Shown piece after piece: positions 1 to 9,344 of a DNA stretch of 64,000 bases (within the stretch, counting starts at the first letter, position 1; each line of letters starts with the position of its first letter). The notes under the pieces were generated by a model. It was not told the origin of the DNA. It did not search any database and saw only the letters and a list, made by a program, of their open reading frames with translations. Origin of the DNA: Oligoflexia bacterium (GTDB lineage Bacteria > Bdellovibrionota > UBA1018); NCBI GenBank assembly GCA_014376785.1, contig JACMQW010000007.1:1-64000 (forward strand). The letters are read 5' to 3'. The position numbers and the translations under genes are program-made.

Positions 1-453
1 GATCAACCGACCGTTTTCACGCATCGAGACTTTCACTCCAGAAACATCATGGCGGCTCCCGTTTCAAAGGGAGACACCCGACTCGTGATGATCGACTTCC
101 AAGATGGGAGAATGGGTCCGGCACAGTATGACCTCGCATCGCTTTTAAAGGACAGCTACTACCAACTTGAAGACACCCAGGTACAACATCTTTTAAACTA
201 CTACATTGTTCGCCGGGAAGCGCTCAGTGGGATAAAAATTGACCGCGAAGAGTTTGTTCGGATGTTTGATCTGATGTCTGTTCAGCGAAACTTCAAAGCG
301 ATTGGCTCCTTCGCTTCGTTTCTAAATCGCCGCGGTAATCCGGGCTATTTGAAATACATCGGAAATACTTTTGAAAACATTCGCCGTACTCTTCTGAAAT
401 ATCCGGAATATTCCGATCTTCGCGAGGTCCTTTTCCATTACTACTATTTCTAA
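1..453 (+). CDS. amgK: AmgK-like aminoglycoside phosphotransferase-family sugar kinase, C-terminal part (5' truncated by window edge)
   Basis: Frame open from base 1: DQPTVFTHRDFHSRNIM...VMIDFQDGRMGPAQYDLASLLKDSYY; HRDFHxxN and IDFQD catalytic/metal motifs; adjacent to MurU-like gene. Confidence 0.85.
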   Translation, partial: DQPTVFTHRDFHSRNIMAAPVSKGDTRLVMIDFQDGRMGPAQYDLASLLKDSYYQLEDTQVQHLLNYYIVRREALSGIKIDREEFVRMFDLMSVQRNFKAIGSFASFLNRRGNPGYLKYIGNTFENIRRTLLKYPEYSDLREVLFHYYYF

Positions 454-457
454 TGCC

Positions 458-1447
458 ATGATTATGGCGGCCGGACTCGGAACCCGCCTTCGTCCTTTTA
501 CGGAGAAAGTTGCGAAGCCGCTTTTGCCGCTGATGGGAATTCCCGTGGCACAGTTTGCTTTCGATCAGCTCAAGCGGACGTCGATTTCAAAAATCGTGGC
601 GAACGTCCACCACCTCGCGACAGCATCTTCCCAAGCTTTGCGCTTTCTTGATGCTCCCGCTCCGATTGAGATCAGCGATGAAAGCGATCTACTGTTAGGG
701 AGCGCCGGTGGCTTAGCGAAGGCCGCACCGCTCTTTAAGGGAGAGCCTTTCTTCATATTGAATGCAGACACCTTATGTAATTCTCATCTTCAGGACTTGG
801 CAAAGCACCACCTCCTTTTAAAACACCAGTACAGCGTCACCTTGACTCTGCTTCTTTTCAAAAGAGCTCCGACGCTGGGGAATTATCGAGAAATTTTAGT
901 CGATGATCGACGAAGCCTCATTCGCGGAATCGGAGAGGCAAGGCAGCACCGCGTGTTTTACGCGGGTGCTGGAATTCTTGAGCCCTCTTGCTTGAAAGAC
1001 GTTGATCCAAGCTCACCAAGTGAGTTTGTTCCAAAAATTCTAGAGCCCGCCATTCGCGCGGGTCGCGCGGGCGCTTTTCTTTTCGATAATTCCCTAGAGT
1101 TCGATAATGCGCGTTGGTTTGATATTGGGAGCCCTGAGCTCTGGCACCAGACTCACCTGGATTGGATGCGCCTTTACGAAGAAGGTGAACTGCCCTCCAT
1201 TTGGTCCGAACGCATTCTGAAAGCGAATCGCCGTATCCGTCCAAATGTTTGGGTCTCTCATCGTGCGCCTGAGAATATAGACACCTCTCAATGGGGGGCT
1301 CCTGCCTACTGGGCGCCGGAAGGATCTGACAATGAGGCTCCTAAAGTTTTAGCCGCGAGGACCATTCTCTATGGCCGGTCCCCTTTTTCGTCCATCACGA
1401 CGCCGGTAAGTGGGATCGGCTATCGCGGTTTATGGAAGACGCTTTAA
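458..1447 (+). CDS. murU: MurU-like nucleotidyltransferase (MurNAc-1-P uridylyltransferase)
   Basis: MIMAAGLGTRLRPFTEKVAKPLLPLMGIP nucleotidyltransferase signature; 4 nt downstream of amgK-like gene. Confidence 0.8.
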   Translation: MIMAAGLGTRLRPFTEKVAKPLLPLMGIPVAQFAFDQLKRTSISKIVANVHHLATASSQALRFLDAPAPIEISDESDLLLGSAGGLAKAAPLFKGEPFFILNADTLCNSHLQDLAKHHLLLKHQYSVTLTLLLFKRAPTLGNYREILVDDRRSLIRGIGEARQHRVFYAGAGILEPSCLKDVDPSSPSEFVPKILEPAIRAGRAGAFLFDNSLEFDNARWFDIGSPELWHQTHLDWMRLYEEGELPSIWSERILKANRRIRPNVWVSHRAPENIDTSQWGAPAYWAPEGSDNEAPKVLAARTILYGRSPFSSITTPVSGIGYRGLWKTL

Positions 1448-2590
1448 GATTTCGGCCCAGTTTTTCCCGGGGGTGATTTTTCCCGGAGGGCCAAATTTCT
1501 CCGCTCCGGTCCAGGGACCTCCAACGGGAAGCCCTAAGAGAGAGCGGTACCCCAGAAATGCGAAGGCCTGGGCCTCAATGAATTGGGAATCAAATCCGAC
1601 ATCCTCAATTCTCAATACCGAGATATTCGGTAAGAGATCTGCCAGCCAAAGCCGAATCGTGTCGTTTTTTGCGCCTCCTCCGCAGAGGTAAATCGCCGAT
1701 AACGGGTTCCCATTCCCGATCACAAACTTCTCGTAAGCTTGGACTATGGTTTCGACGGTATAGGCGGTCGCCGTCGCGACCAGATCTTCGCCAGTCAATT
1801 TCTTGGCGCGCGCGAAGAAGTACTCGGGAGGAAATTCGTCTCTTCCCGTTGATTTCGGTGCTGGACGCTTCAAATAGGGATGTCGCAAGAGTGCTTTCAA
1901 CGCAGGAAGATCTACTCGACCACTCAGTGCGATTTTTCCGCCTGCATCGAATGTCTTTTTTCCCTTAGAAATTCTTTCAACCGCCGCATCGATCCAGACG
2001 TTTGCGGGTCCCGTGTCGACTCCAAAAACGCTTCCATCCGGCTTGATGTAAGTGAAATTGCTAATTCCTCCAAGGTTGTGGAGAGCAACTCCCTTTTCAG
2101 ACCCAGGGAGAACCGAGCTCAAGAGATAGTGATAGATCGGGACCAGTGGCGCCCCCTCACCTCCAGCCGCGATGTCGCCTTGGCGAAAGCCCGAAATGAC
2201 CGTTCTCCCCGTCATTTCGGCGACCACGGTTGGTTCTCCTAGTTGGACGGTGTAAGCCGTGGGTTTTCTAAGCGGCGCATGTGCAACCGTTTGTCCGTGC
2301 ATCGCTATGATTTCGGGGCGCTCTTTCGCAGTTAGACCCTCGATGATTTCAGTGAGTGTTTTTCCAAGCCACGTCCCAATGTCCGCATCTAAACTGAAAA
2401 TCTCATCGAGGCTCAGGCGAGCGCCTACCTTTTGAATTGCAAACACACGGTCACGTATTTTTTTAGGATACGGCCGACTTGCTTCCCATTTCGGCGACCA
2501 GCTTTCTGAATCAAATTCGACCGATGCGATATCTACGCCGTCACACGAAGTCCCTGTCATCACGCCCGCAATAGTCACGCGTTTAATCAT
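1430..2590 (-). CDS. anmK: Anhydro-N-acetylmuramic acid kinase
   Basis: GVMTGTSCDGVDIASVEF N-terminus, MHGQTVAHAP, FGVDTGPANVWIDA motifs; length 386 aa. Confidence 0.93.
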   Translation of the reverse strand: MIKRVTIAGVMTGTSCDGVDIASVEFDSESWSPKWEASRPYPKKIRDRVFAIQKVGARLSLDEIFSLDADIGTWLGKTLTEIIEGLTAKERPEIIAMHGQTVAHAPLRKPTAYTVQLGEPTVVAEMTGRTVISGFRQGDIAAGGEGAPLVPIYHYLLSSVLPGSEKGVALHNLGGISNFTYIKPDGSVFGVDTGPANVWIDAAVERISKGKKTFDAGGKIALSGRVDLPALKALLRHPYLKRPAPKSTGRDEFPPEYFFARAKKLTGEDLVATATAYTVETIVQAYEKFVIGNGNPLSAIYLCGGGAKNDTIRLWLADLLPNISVLRIEDVGFDSQFIEAQAFAFLGYRSLLGLPVGGPWTGAEKFGPPGKITPGKNWAEILKRLP

Positions 2591-2655
2591 CTCTAAATCT
2601 TATCGGTAAGCGGCCTCAGATTGAATCTTTTCGCGCAACGTGCGAATTTTTAACC

Positions 2656-3372
2656 ATGCGACTTTGGAAAACACCCGGCCGACTTCGTCGAATCGCGGCG
2701 ACACTTTTGGCCGTCATCCCTTTGACTTTCGCAGCCTATCTCTTGGCTCGCAGGATGCCCTGGTGGAGGTGGGACTGGGAAAGGGAAGGGCGCTATTGGA
2801 TCTCGGGTTCCCTCTTTACGCTTTTGCTCTGCGCCGGTCTTTTTCGCCGCAGCGTAGCTGCGCTGCTGTTAGTGTCCGGATTTTCCGCAGTATTTCCTTT
2901 TTTATGTCTGCTCTACTCCGTTCGCCATGAAAACGTCGGACTCGGTCTTTTATCCGTGGCACTCGGACTGCTCGCATTTGGTTATTTAGACCGGCTTTGG
3001 GCGGCCTTCGATTTACCGGCGCTTTCGCCCGGAATTCGCTGGTACCAAGGATCTCCGGAGCCCATACCGGGATTATCTCTCGACTGGGGCGATTATAAAA
3101 ACCTTCGTGTGAGCAAACTCGACCTCGAAAGTGGTTTTATCTTAGGAAATTTCGAAATCGGTTCTGAGAAGAACCTTCCCAGTGAGATCACCTTTTACTA
3201 CCGAGGTTCTCAGATCGCATGCGGAGTGCGGCTGGTGTCTGCGCTTCCCTCTAAAATCCATTCTGCCTGGGCAGGAATCGGGGTAGAATTTAAGAACACC
3301 GACCGCGACTCCCGAAAGGATCTCGCGGATTTTATTGAAGTGCTCCGGGGAGAAGGCCATGTCAGCAGCTAA
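2656..3372 (+). CDS. Hypothetical membrane protein with soluble C-terminal domain
   Basis: 238-aa ORF, several hydrophobic N-terminal segments, no family recognised with confidence; overlaps downstream lipoprotein start. Confidence 0.6.
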   Translation: MRLWKTPGRLRRIAATLLAVIPLTFAAYLLARRMPWWRWDWEREGRYWISGSLFTLLLCAGLFRRSVAALLLVSGFSAVFPFLCLLYSVRHENVGLGLLSVALGLLAFGYLDRLWAAFDLPALSPGIRWYQGSPEPIPGLSLDWGDYKNLRVSKLDLESGFILGNFEIGSEKNLPSEITFYYRGSQIACGVRLVSALPSKIHSAWAGIGVEFKNTDRDSRKDLADFIEVLRGEGHVSS

Positions 3373-3838
3373 ATTTTGTTCCTATCTCGCGTTCGTGCTT
3401 TTTTGCACGCTCCTTGCCACTGGCTGCACACAGAAAGTCGGCGACGCTAACGATCCAAAGCAAAGGCTAACGGATTATATATCGACGAGCTTTTCCGTTC
3501 ACACAACGGCCGATCGCTTGAAACTACAGAACTATTTAACCGGCGGCGCAAAGAATCGACTCGTCTCGTGGAGTGACGAACAGTTTCGCCAAGCATTTGT
3601 AGATTCTAAGCGAGAGTTCGTGAAGCTTGCCATTCGCGATGTGAAAGCGGTGAACGATAACCGAACCGATCTCACCTATGAGTTGACCTATCTAGATCAA
3701 GGTCGCGGCCCCGACGCACGGGTAACGACTAAACGGATGTGCGAAATGAGTCTCGAGAATGGAAAGTGGTTCATTCGCGAGGTAAAAAACATCAAAGAGC
3801 TCATCGAATACAAAAACGAAATCTCGATCGTTTATTAA
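3359..3838 (+). CDS. Hypothetical lipoprotein
   Basis: MSAAKFCSYLAFVLFCTLLATGC lipobox (LATGC); start overlaps previous ORF by 14 nt. Confidence 0.7.
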   Translation: MSAAKFCSYLAFVLFCTLLATGCTQKVGDANDPKQRLTDYISTSFSVHTTADRLKLQNYLTGGAKNRLVSWSDEQFRQAFVDSKREFVKLAIRDVKAVNDNRTDLTYELTYLDQGRGPDARVTTKRMCEMSLENGKWFIREVKNIKELIEYKNEISIVY

Positions 3839-4908
3839 TCGACGAGCTGAATTTCTGCGCCATCGCCCGACCGGCTGAGCGATTCATCGCCAGACGGGGT
3901 ATACTCGTGTTTTTTTCGCGGAAGACACCCACTTGCTTGAAGGGCTTCCCGCATTGAAGGGGGCGTGATTTCTGAGAGCAGTCCCGCAACATCCAGCGGC
4001 TGATCTCCTTCGCAACTCCCATCTAATAAGAGTAAAGTCTTGCTACCTCCGAGCACGGTGAAAATCGTGTGTGCAGCTGGCGTTCTACAAAGCATCTTTC
4101 GGCAAAACGAATCACAGCGCAGGACCTTCGTGGGAAACGGATCCATTTCCCCAACCCATCTTTTACACTTTCCAGCGAGGCTAGTTACCGCTGCGTAATA
4201 ATTTGCGCCGCATTTTAGAAGAGCGGCATTCGGGAGGGTAATTGCTTGGAGTTCGCGTAAAAGCTTCACGCCGTCACTCCCATAGGGACCCGGACAAGAT
4301 CGGAGGAGTGTATTCACCGAGCCCACTGTTCGAGCAATCCAGGCAGTGGAAGCTTTATTTGCTTTCCTCAAAGCGTCGCCTTGAAGGGGTAGAGCCTGCT
4401 TGTGAAAAGCGACTTCGGTTACCACGCGCTCTATCCACAGCTTCAGGTCAGGGACCATTTCTTTTCGACACGTTTGCCCAAGCAAACAGGGATGAATCAG
4501 GGCAACCACTCCCGTTCCGCCCGAAGTCTTTGCGCTCAACACACATCCGCTCGCCTCTGAAGACGGGCATCCCTGGCAGGCTTCACCTAAACAAGCCCAT
4601 ATCTCTGTGTCTTGGAGACTTTCGAGAATCCTCTTCCGATCTCCCGCGCTCGGTTCTGCATGAAAAACTTCTTTAAACCAAGAAGCGGGAGCGATCCGAA
4701 TCGCGTCCATTACGGGGGTTATTTTTTCTCTCAAAGCCGCTTCCGCACCTGAGGGAACCGGTCCAAATTGGGTTTGAAATTTTACTGCGCGGAATGCATT
4801 TCGATTCAACCGACCCTCGGTAGACGTCGGCATTCCTTCAGAAGCAAAGCCGCTGAGCGAAACCACAACTGCCATGTAGGGCAGAGCGGCAAATAGCATT
4901 CGAAACAC
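3835..4908 (-). CDS. Exported cysteine-rich hypothetical protein
   Basis: Signal-peptide-like N-terminus MFRMLFAALPYMAVVVSLSGFASEG; many Cys; GTG start overlaps fliW TAG stop (TAGTG). Confidence 0.65.
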   Translation of the reverse strand: MFRMLFAALPYMAVVVSLSGFASEGMPTSTEGRLNRNAFRAVKFQTQFGPVPSGAEAALREKITPVMDAIRIAPASWFKEVFHAEPSAGDRKRILESLQDTEIWACLGEACQGCPSSEASGCVLSAKTSGGTGVVALIHPCLLGQTCRKEMVPDLKLWIERVVTEVAFHKQALPLQGDALRKANKASTAWIARTVGSVNTLLRSCPGPYGSDGVKLLRELQAITLPNAALLKCGANYYAAVTSLAGKCKRWVGEMDPFPTKVLRCDSFCRKMLCRTPAAHTIFTVLGGSKTLLLLDGSCEGDQPLDVAGLLSEITPPSMREALQASGCLPRKKHEYTPSGDESLSRSGDGAEIQLVD

Positions 4909-5465
4909 TATGCCTGCAGGGTTTTAACCGTCAGGGACGGAGGAATGGTATCAACCGAGATCACCGAACTAGCGCGAGGTGCTTCGTCTCTAGCCGACGA
5001 GCCTGGGCGCTGAGACGCGATCGTCATCAAGTGAGCCCGAAGCTCTTTAAACATCGGATGCTTCAGCGTGTACTCGTTTTCCTGGAGCACAACTTGTTTT
5101 GCCACGTGTTCCCGAAGGTTAATCACCAAGGGTGCTTTTAAATTCGCCGTCATCTGCGTGATGTCGTCGCCGATGGTGAGGAGGGAAAAAACGGCGGATT
5201 GGTTCACGTTATCCAGTCGAAGCTCGCGCAATTCAGCAGCGGAAAGCCTGACGGTGTAATCGTTCTTGAAAATTTTCGGCTCCAAGACGGGAATTGCGAG
5301 ATCCGGCTTCTCTAGAGACTGCAGCCAGATAATGAGAACATCGTCATTGGGATCGATGAGGCAGAACTTCGTGTATTCCGGAAATCCAAGAATTCCACCT
5401 GGAATGGATACGAGATCTGCTTCCGCGACTTCGAGCGTGCCAAAACGTCCTGTTTCTACAATCAT
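4908..5465 (-). CDS. fliW: Flagellar assembly factor FliW
   Basis: MIVETGRFGTLEVAEADLVSIPGGILGFPEYTKFCLID; next to csrA. Confidence 0.93.
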   Translation of the reverse strand: MIVETGRFGTLEVAEADLVSIPGGILGFPEYTKFCLIDPNDDVLIIWLQSLEKPDLAIPVLEPKIFKNDYTVRLSAAELRELRLDNVNQSAVFSLLTIGDDITQMTANLKAPLVINLREHVAKQVVLQENEYTLKHPMFKELRAHLMTIASQRPGSSARDEAPRASSVISVDTIPPSLTVKTLQA

Positions 5466-5545
5466 GCTCTGCCTTTCCTTTGCACCATCCTGGCGCAAGT
5501 TGAATCAACGAATTTGAACAAATGATCGGCTCAAATCAAAAAGCC

Positions 5546-5770
5546 TTAGCCTTTTAATACTTTAGAAACTTGGTTCACCGCAACAGGAGTCTGTGCTGCC
5601 TGCTTATTCTGATCCTGAATGGCCGAATAAACTTCTTCGCGATGAATTTTCGTCTCTTTGGGTGCCTGGATCCCTAAACGGACCTGCTTCCCTTTAATCT
5701 GCACAACGACGATCTTAATATGATCATCGATTGCGATACTTTCCCCGAGTTTTCGGGTGAGGACCAACAT
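5546..5770 (-). CDS. csrA: Carbon storage regulator CsrA
   Basis: MLVLTRKLGESIAIDDHIKIVVVQIKGKQVRLGIQAPKETKIHREEVY. Confidence 0.97.
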   Translation of the reverse strand: MLVLTRKLGESIAIDDHIKIVVVQIKGKQVRLGIQAPKETKIHREEVYSAIQDQNKQAAQTPVAVNQVSKVLKG

Positions 5771-5862
5771 AAGATCTCCATCTCTAGTAAAGCCAGTAAT
5801 CCTTTACCGACAGACCGTTTATTCTAACGCTCTGCAAATCTCAACCCTTCTTTTCAAATCTG

Positions 5863-6882
5863 CTATTTAAGAAAGTCCATGAGGGTAGGTTGGAGAAGCT
5901 TATTCGACGATTGCAGTGCACTTCGAAACACCGTTTCTTCTTTTGCTAAATCGCTAACAACCTGCGCCATGTCGGCGTCCTCCAGGTGAGACCCCAGCTG
6001 GGCATTCGTAATGTTCTGTCGCTCGAGCGACTGGGTCATGGACTGGAGTCCGTTAACCCGTGAACCAATTTTTGCGCGCATGGAATTTAATCGGCCGTGA
6101 ATTTGGTCGAAACGGTCCAGCGTATTCCGAATGGTGTCCGTGTCGCTCGTAAGAAGGCCGATGCGTAGGTTTTGGAGTTCTTCGAATACGTTTACATTTT
6201 CGGGCTGGGGGCCATTTCGCGCGGGGTCGTTCGAGAAGCGGCCCGCCGCCGAATAGTTCGCCGGCTGTCGGCTGCCCATTCGCATTTGCAACTCTGGGGA
6301 AGCGCTCATTTCCGCAGGACGTTCTTCCGCCCTTGGGTTTGTGTTGAATGCTTCGTGTCCCGGAATGTTCATCGCGATAAAAACGTCCCGCCCGACTTCG
6401 ACCATCATCGAGCCATCATCGCCGACGTATTTTCCGTCCGGGGTGACGGGAGGCTTGTCTGTTTTATAACCTCCAAATAGATATCGGTCACCCACGCGAC
6501 GATTCGCTGCACCGATCGCGCTCTGATACATCTGAGTGATTTCTTCCGAAACCGCAAGTCGAGTGTCGTCGTTTGCAGAGGCGCCACTTGCCTGCTGGAG
6601 CGCGATCTCTTTAGCGCGAACCACAATGTCTGAAAGTTCCGAAAGCGCTGATTCCGTATTATTCAACTGAGCTTCGGCAAGTTTTGCGTTCATCGTAAAC
6701 TGTTCGTTATTCACTTTATCCGTCCTCATCTCGAGCACTTTCGATGCGCCCACGGGGTCATCGGAGGGAGTATTCAGCTTCTTTAACGTCGAAGACTCGG
6801 TTTGGAGCTTTTCCATCCGACCCTTTGTTCGGTTAATCGTTTCGCGAACCAGACCGAAGTTCGTATTGTCACTGACGCGCAT
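5863..6882 (-). CDS. flgL: Flagellar hook-associated protein 3 (FlgL)
   Basis: MRVSDNTNFGLVRETINRTKGRMEKLQTESSTLKKLNTPSDDPVGASKVL; downstream of flgK. Confidence 0.92.
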   Translation of the reverse strand: MRVSDNTNFGLVRETINRTKGRMEKLQTESSTLKKLNTPSDDPVGASKVLEMRTDKVNNEQFTMNAKLAEAQLNNTESALSELSDIVVRAKEIALQQASGASANDDTRLAVSEEITQMYQSAIGAANRRVGDRYLFGGYKTDKPPVTPDGKYVGDDGSMMVEVGRDVFIAMNIPGHEAFNTNPRAEERPAEMSASPELQMRMGSRQPANYSAAGRFSNDPARNGPQPENVNVFEELQNLRIGLLTSDTDTIRNTLDRFDQIHGRLNSMRAKIGSRVNGLQSMTQSLERQNITNAQLGSHLEDADMAQVVSDLAKEETVFRSALQSSNKLLQPTLMDFLK

Positions 6883-6906
6883 TTAAAACTCCTTCCTATT
6901 CACTCA

Positions 6907-8328
6907 TTAACCGCGTCTTAAATTTAAAACGGTTTCTAAGCATTGGTCAGCCACGGAAATCACTTTCGCAGACGCATCGAATGCTCTTTGAAATTGGAGC
7001 AAATTCGCGGTCTCTTCATCAATCGAAACACCGGAAATCTGTTCCCGCATTTTATTAAGCTGCATTCCGATGTCTTTTTGCTGAACGAGCGCATTTCGCG
7101 TTCGACCGGCATGAACTCCCACATCAGAAACGATCCCGTTGTAGTAGGAATCGATGGAGGCGTTTCCACCGTCCATAACCCGCATGTTTTGGATTTGGGA
7201 AATCGCGACCGCGATTCGGTTATCGCCAGGAGAATCTGGAAGCGCACCGGCTGCGATCTGGTTCGCATCGTTTGCGACGGCGTCTGAAAGCTCCATGTAC
7301 TGAGACGCCCGCTCTTTGTTTGGTTGAGCCTTGAAGAAATCGACACCACTCGTTCCGTACCGAGTGATTCCCTCACGGTGAAGCGCGTTCACCGAATCCG
7401 TGATTGTCGTCGCCATATCATCGAGGCGATTTAAAATCCCGGAGAGAGTTTGATCTCGCACTTCGAGCAATGCCCCTATTTTCCCACCCTTGAGCGCATG
7501 CGTAATGTCATTGGACGCATTTCCGGAAGAACGAATCGCAAATGAGTTTTCCGGCTTTCCCTCTCCGTCATCGGGAGAGCGATAGACGGTAAGGGTTTCC
7601 GCAACTGGACCACTCAGCAAGGGGCCCACGCCTTTCATATCGATGTTGTAGGCGCCATCTTTGTCTAGATGCACCTGCACGTCAGCGTAAGTAGAAAGGT
7701 TCTTCATTGCGAGGTCGCGCTGGTCTCGCAGATCATTTGCGACGGCGCCCGAAATTTCTTGGATCTTTATTTTTTGGTTCAGGTCTTTCACTTGTTCAGT
7801 AACGGCGTTCATTTCCGAAGCAAATCCCTCAACTCGGGCATCCAAGTGAGAGCGCACATCCTCTACAGAAGATCGGAGCCGCTTAAAATCATTTGCCATT
7901 GCAAGGGAAGACTCTCGAACGCTCTGTCTAACCGCTTCATTATCGGGCTCGTTCGCGAGCTTCCTGAATTCGTTAAAAAATTTAGAAACGATTCGGTTGA
8001 GGCCTTCTCCGCCCATTTCGTTGAAAATGTCCTCGGTTTGCTTCAGCGCGAGGTCTTTTTCTTCTAAATTCGCGAGATCACGGCCCGCATTGCGAATTTG
8101 TTTTTCGATGTAATTGTCATTAATCCGCTCCGTACGTGCGAGCAATGTTCCAGTACCAATGAGATTTTTTCCGCCATGCGGAGAAACGCCGTCCGCCTTT
8201 TGCTGGACGCGCTGACGCGAGAACCCTTCCGTATTCGCATTCGAAATATTGTGGGACGTGGTCGCCATCTGCGCTTTCGCAGCGACCATCCCGCTTCTTC
8301 CGGTTTGCATGACATTTGGAAGTGCCAT
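6907..8328 (-). CDS. flgK: Flagellar hook-associated protein 1 (FlgK)
   Basis: N-terminal GRSGMVAAKAQMATTSHNISNANTEGFSRQRV and C-terminal VSIDEETANLLQFQRAFDASAKVISVADQCLETVLNL. Confidence 0.95.
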   Translation of the reverse strand: MALPNVMQTGRSGMVAAKAQMATTSHNISNANTEGFSRQRVQQKADGVSPHGGKNLIGTGTLLARTERINDNYIEKQIRNAGRDLANLEEKDLALKQTEDIFNEMGGEGLNRIVSKFFNEFRKLANEPDNEAVRQSVRESSLAMANDFKRLRSSVEDVRSHLDARVEGFASEMNAVTEQVKDLNQKIKIQEISGAVANDLRDQRDLAMKNLSTYADVQVHLDKDGAYNIDMKGVGPLLSGPVAETLTVYRSPDDGEGKPENSFAIRSSGNASNDITHALKGGKIGALLEVRDQTLSGILNRLDDMATTITDSVNALHREGITRYGTSGVDFFKAQPNKERASQYMELSDAVANDANQIAAGALPDSPGDNRIAVAISQIQNMRVMDGGNASIDSYYNGIVSDVGVHAGRTRNALVQQKDIGMQLNKMREQISGVSIDEETANLLQFQRAFDASAKVISVADQCLETVLNLRRG

Positions 8329-8346
8329 TCGTCCCTTCTCTATCCG

Positions 8347-8925
8347 TTAAGCTTCAGTTGATAACAGGCGGGCGCCGCCCGTTTGAGCAAGTTTTTGGCC
8401 CTGATTGCTGTAGGTGTCAGTTTGCGGTACCGACTCACCGAGCACATTTTTTTTCATCGCCCGAACATGCTCGAGTGATTGTTCGACAAAGTCTCGATTC
8501 GACGCATTCAGTTTTTTTGCCCGCTCAATTAAAACGGTGAGCGCCGTGAGCGAACTCCTAAAGCGTTCGGCACCTTTGGCGTCTTCGGGCTCTATTTCTT
8601 GGATGATGAAATTCAAGGTCAGGTCCGAAAGAGGTCGCTTCCAAATCGACGCGAGTAGGGTCGAAATTCGGATTCGGTCGGCTTCCGCATGGCGAATCGT
8701 TTCAATCACGAGTTCTTTAGCAGAAGTCTGCTCGAGAATCTGTCGTGTATCTGCCGCGATGAAGGCTTCCCGCTCTTGCTTACAGACCTCGTAAAGTTGG
8801 CGGTGCAACCCAACCATTCGGCTGAGACAGAGGTACAATTTCTCGAGCTCGCTTGCGCCCGCAATATCCGAAGTGATGATGCGGTCTTTGGCTTCGGACA
8901 TGGATGAGGGTTGGGTTTCGGTCAC
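8347..8925 (-). CDS. flgN: FlgN-like flagellar chaperone
   Basis: Helical protein of appropriate length directly upstream of flgK; position between flgM and flgK. Confidence 0.75.
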   Translation of the reverse strand: MTETQPSSMSEAKDRIITSDIAGASELEKLYLCLSRMVGLHRQLYEVCKQEREAFIAADTRQILEQTSAKELVIETIRHAEADRIRISTLLASIWKRPLSDLTLNFIIQEIEPEDAKGAERFRSSLTALTVLIERAKKLNASNRDFVEQSLEHVRAMKKNVLGESVPQTDTYSNQGQKLAQTGGARLLSTEA

Positions 8926-9023
8926 GTGAATCCTCCTGATTCAGTTTCCCTTGGCTGAGGCGAAGCGTTGTCGCGATCATCTTGATCGCAAGCGAAACCA
9001 TTCTCTGGGAATGGTTTTAAAAA

Positions 9024-9344
9024 CTAGAACGACGCGTGTTCACCGATCATCTTATCGGCAATCGCATCGTTATCGATTTGGTAGTCGCCCGATGCGATCC
9101 GCTTTTTTAGCTCCGCAATTTTATCTTCGCGGATATCTGAAACCGCGCTCGCTACTGCGTGAGCTTTCGCGAAATCTTTTCCTTTCGCAGAAATCTCAGC
9201 TCCAGCGGGCTCCGCATCAGCTTGATTTTTCGCCATCTGCTCGACTTGTCTTGCTCGGTCAGGTTTTGCGGTCGCTTCCGATTTTTTCAAACCTTCGGTC
9301 TGCGTGCCCTGAACATTTCCACTAACGGATGGATTCACTCTCAT
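9024..9344 (-). CDS. flgM: Anti-sigma-28 factor FlgM
   Basis: MRVNPSVSGN...VSDIREDKIAELKKRIASGDYQIDNDAIADKMIGEH. Confidence 0.9.
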   Translation of the reverse strand: MRVNPSVSGNVQGTQTEGLKKSEATAKPDRARQVEQMAKNQADAEPAGAEISAKGKDFAKAHAVASAVSDIREDKIAELKKRIASGDYQIDNDAIADKMIGEHASF

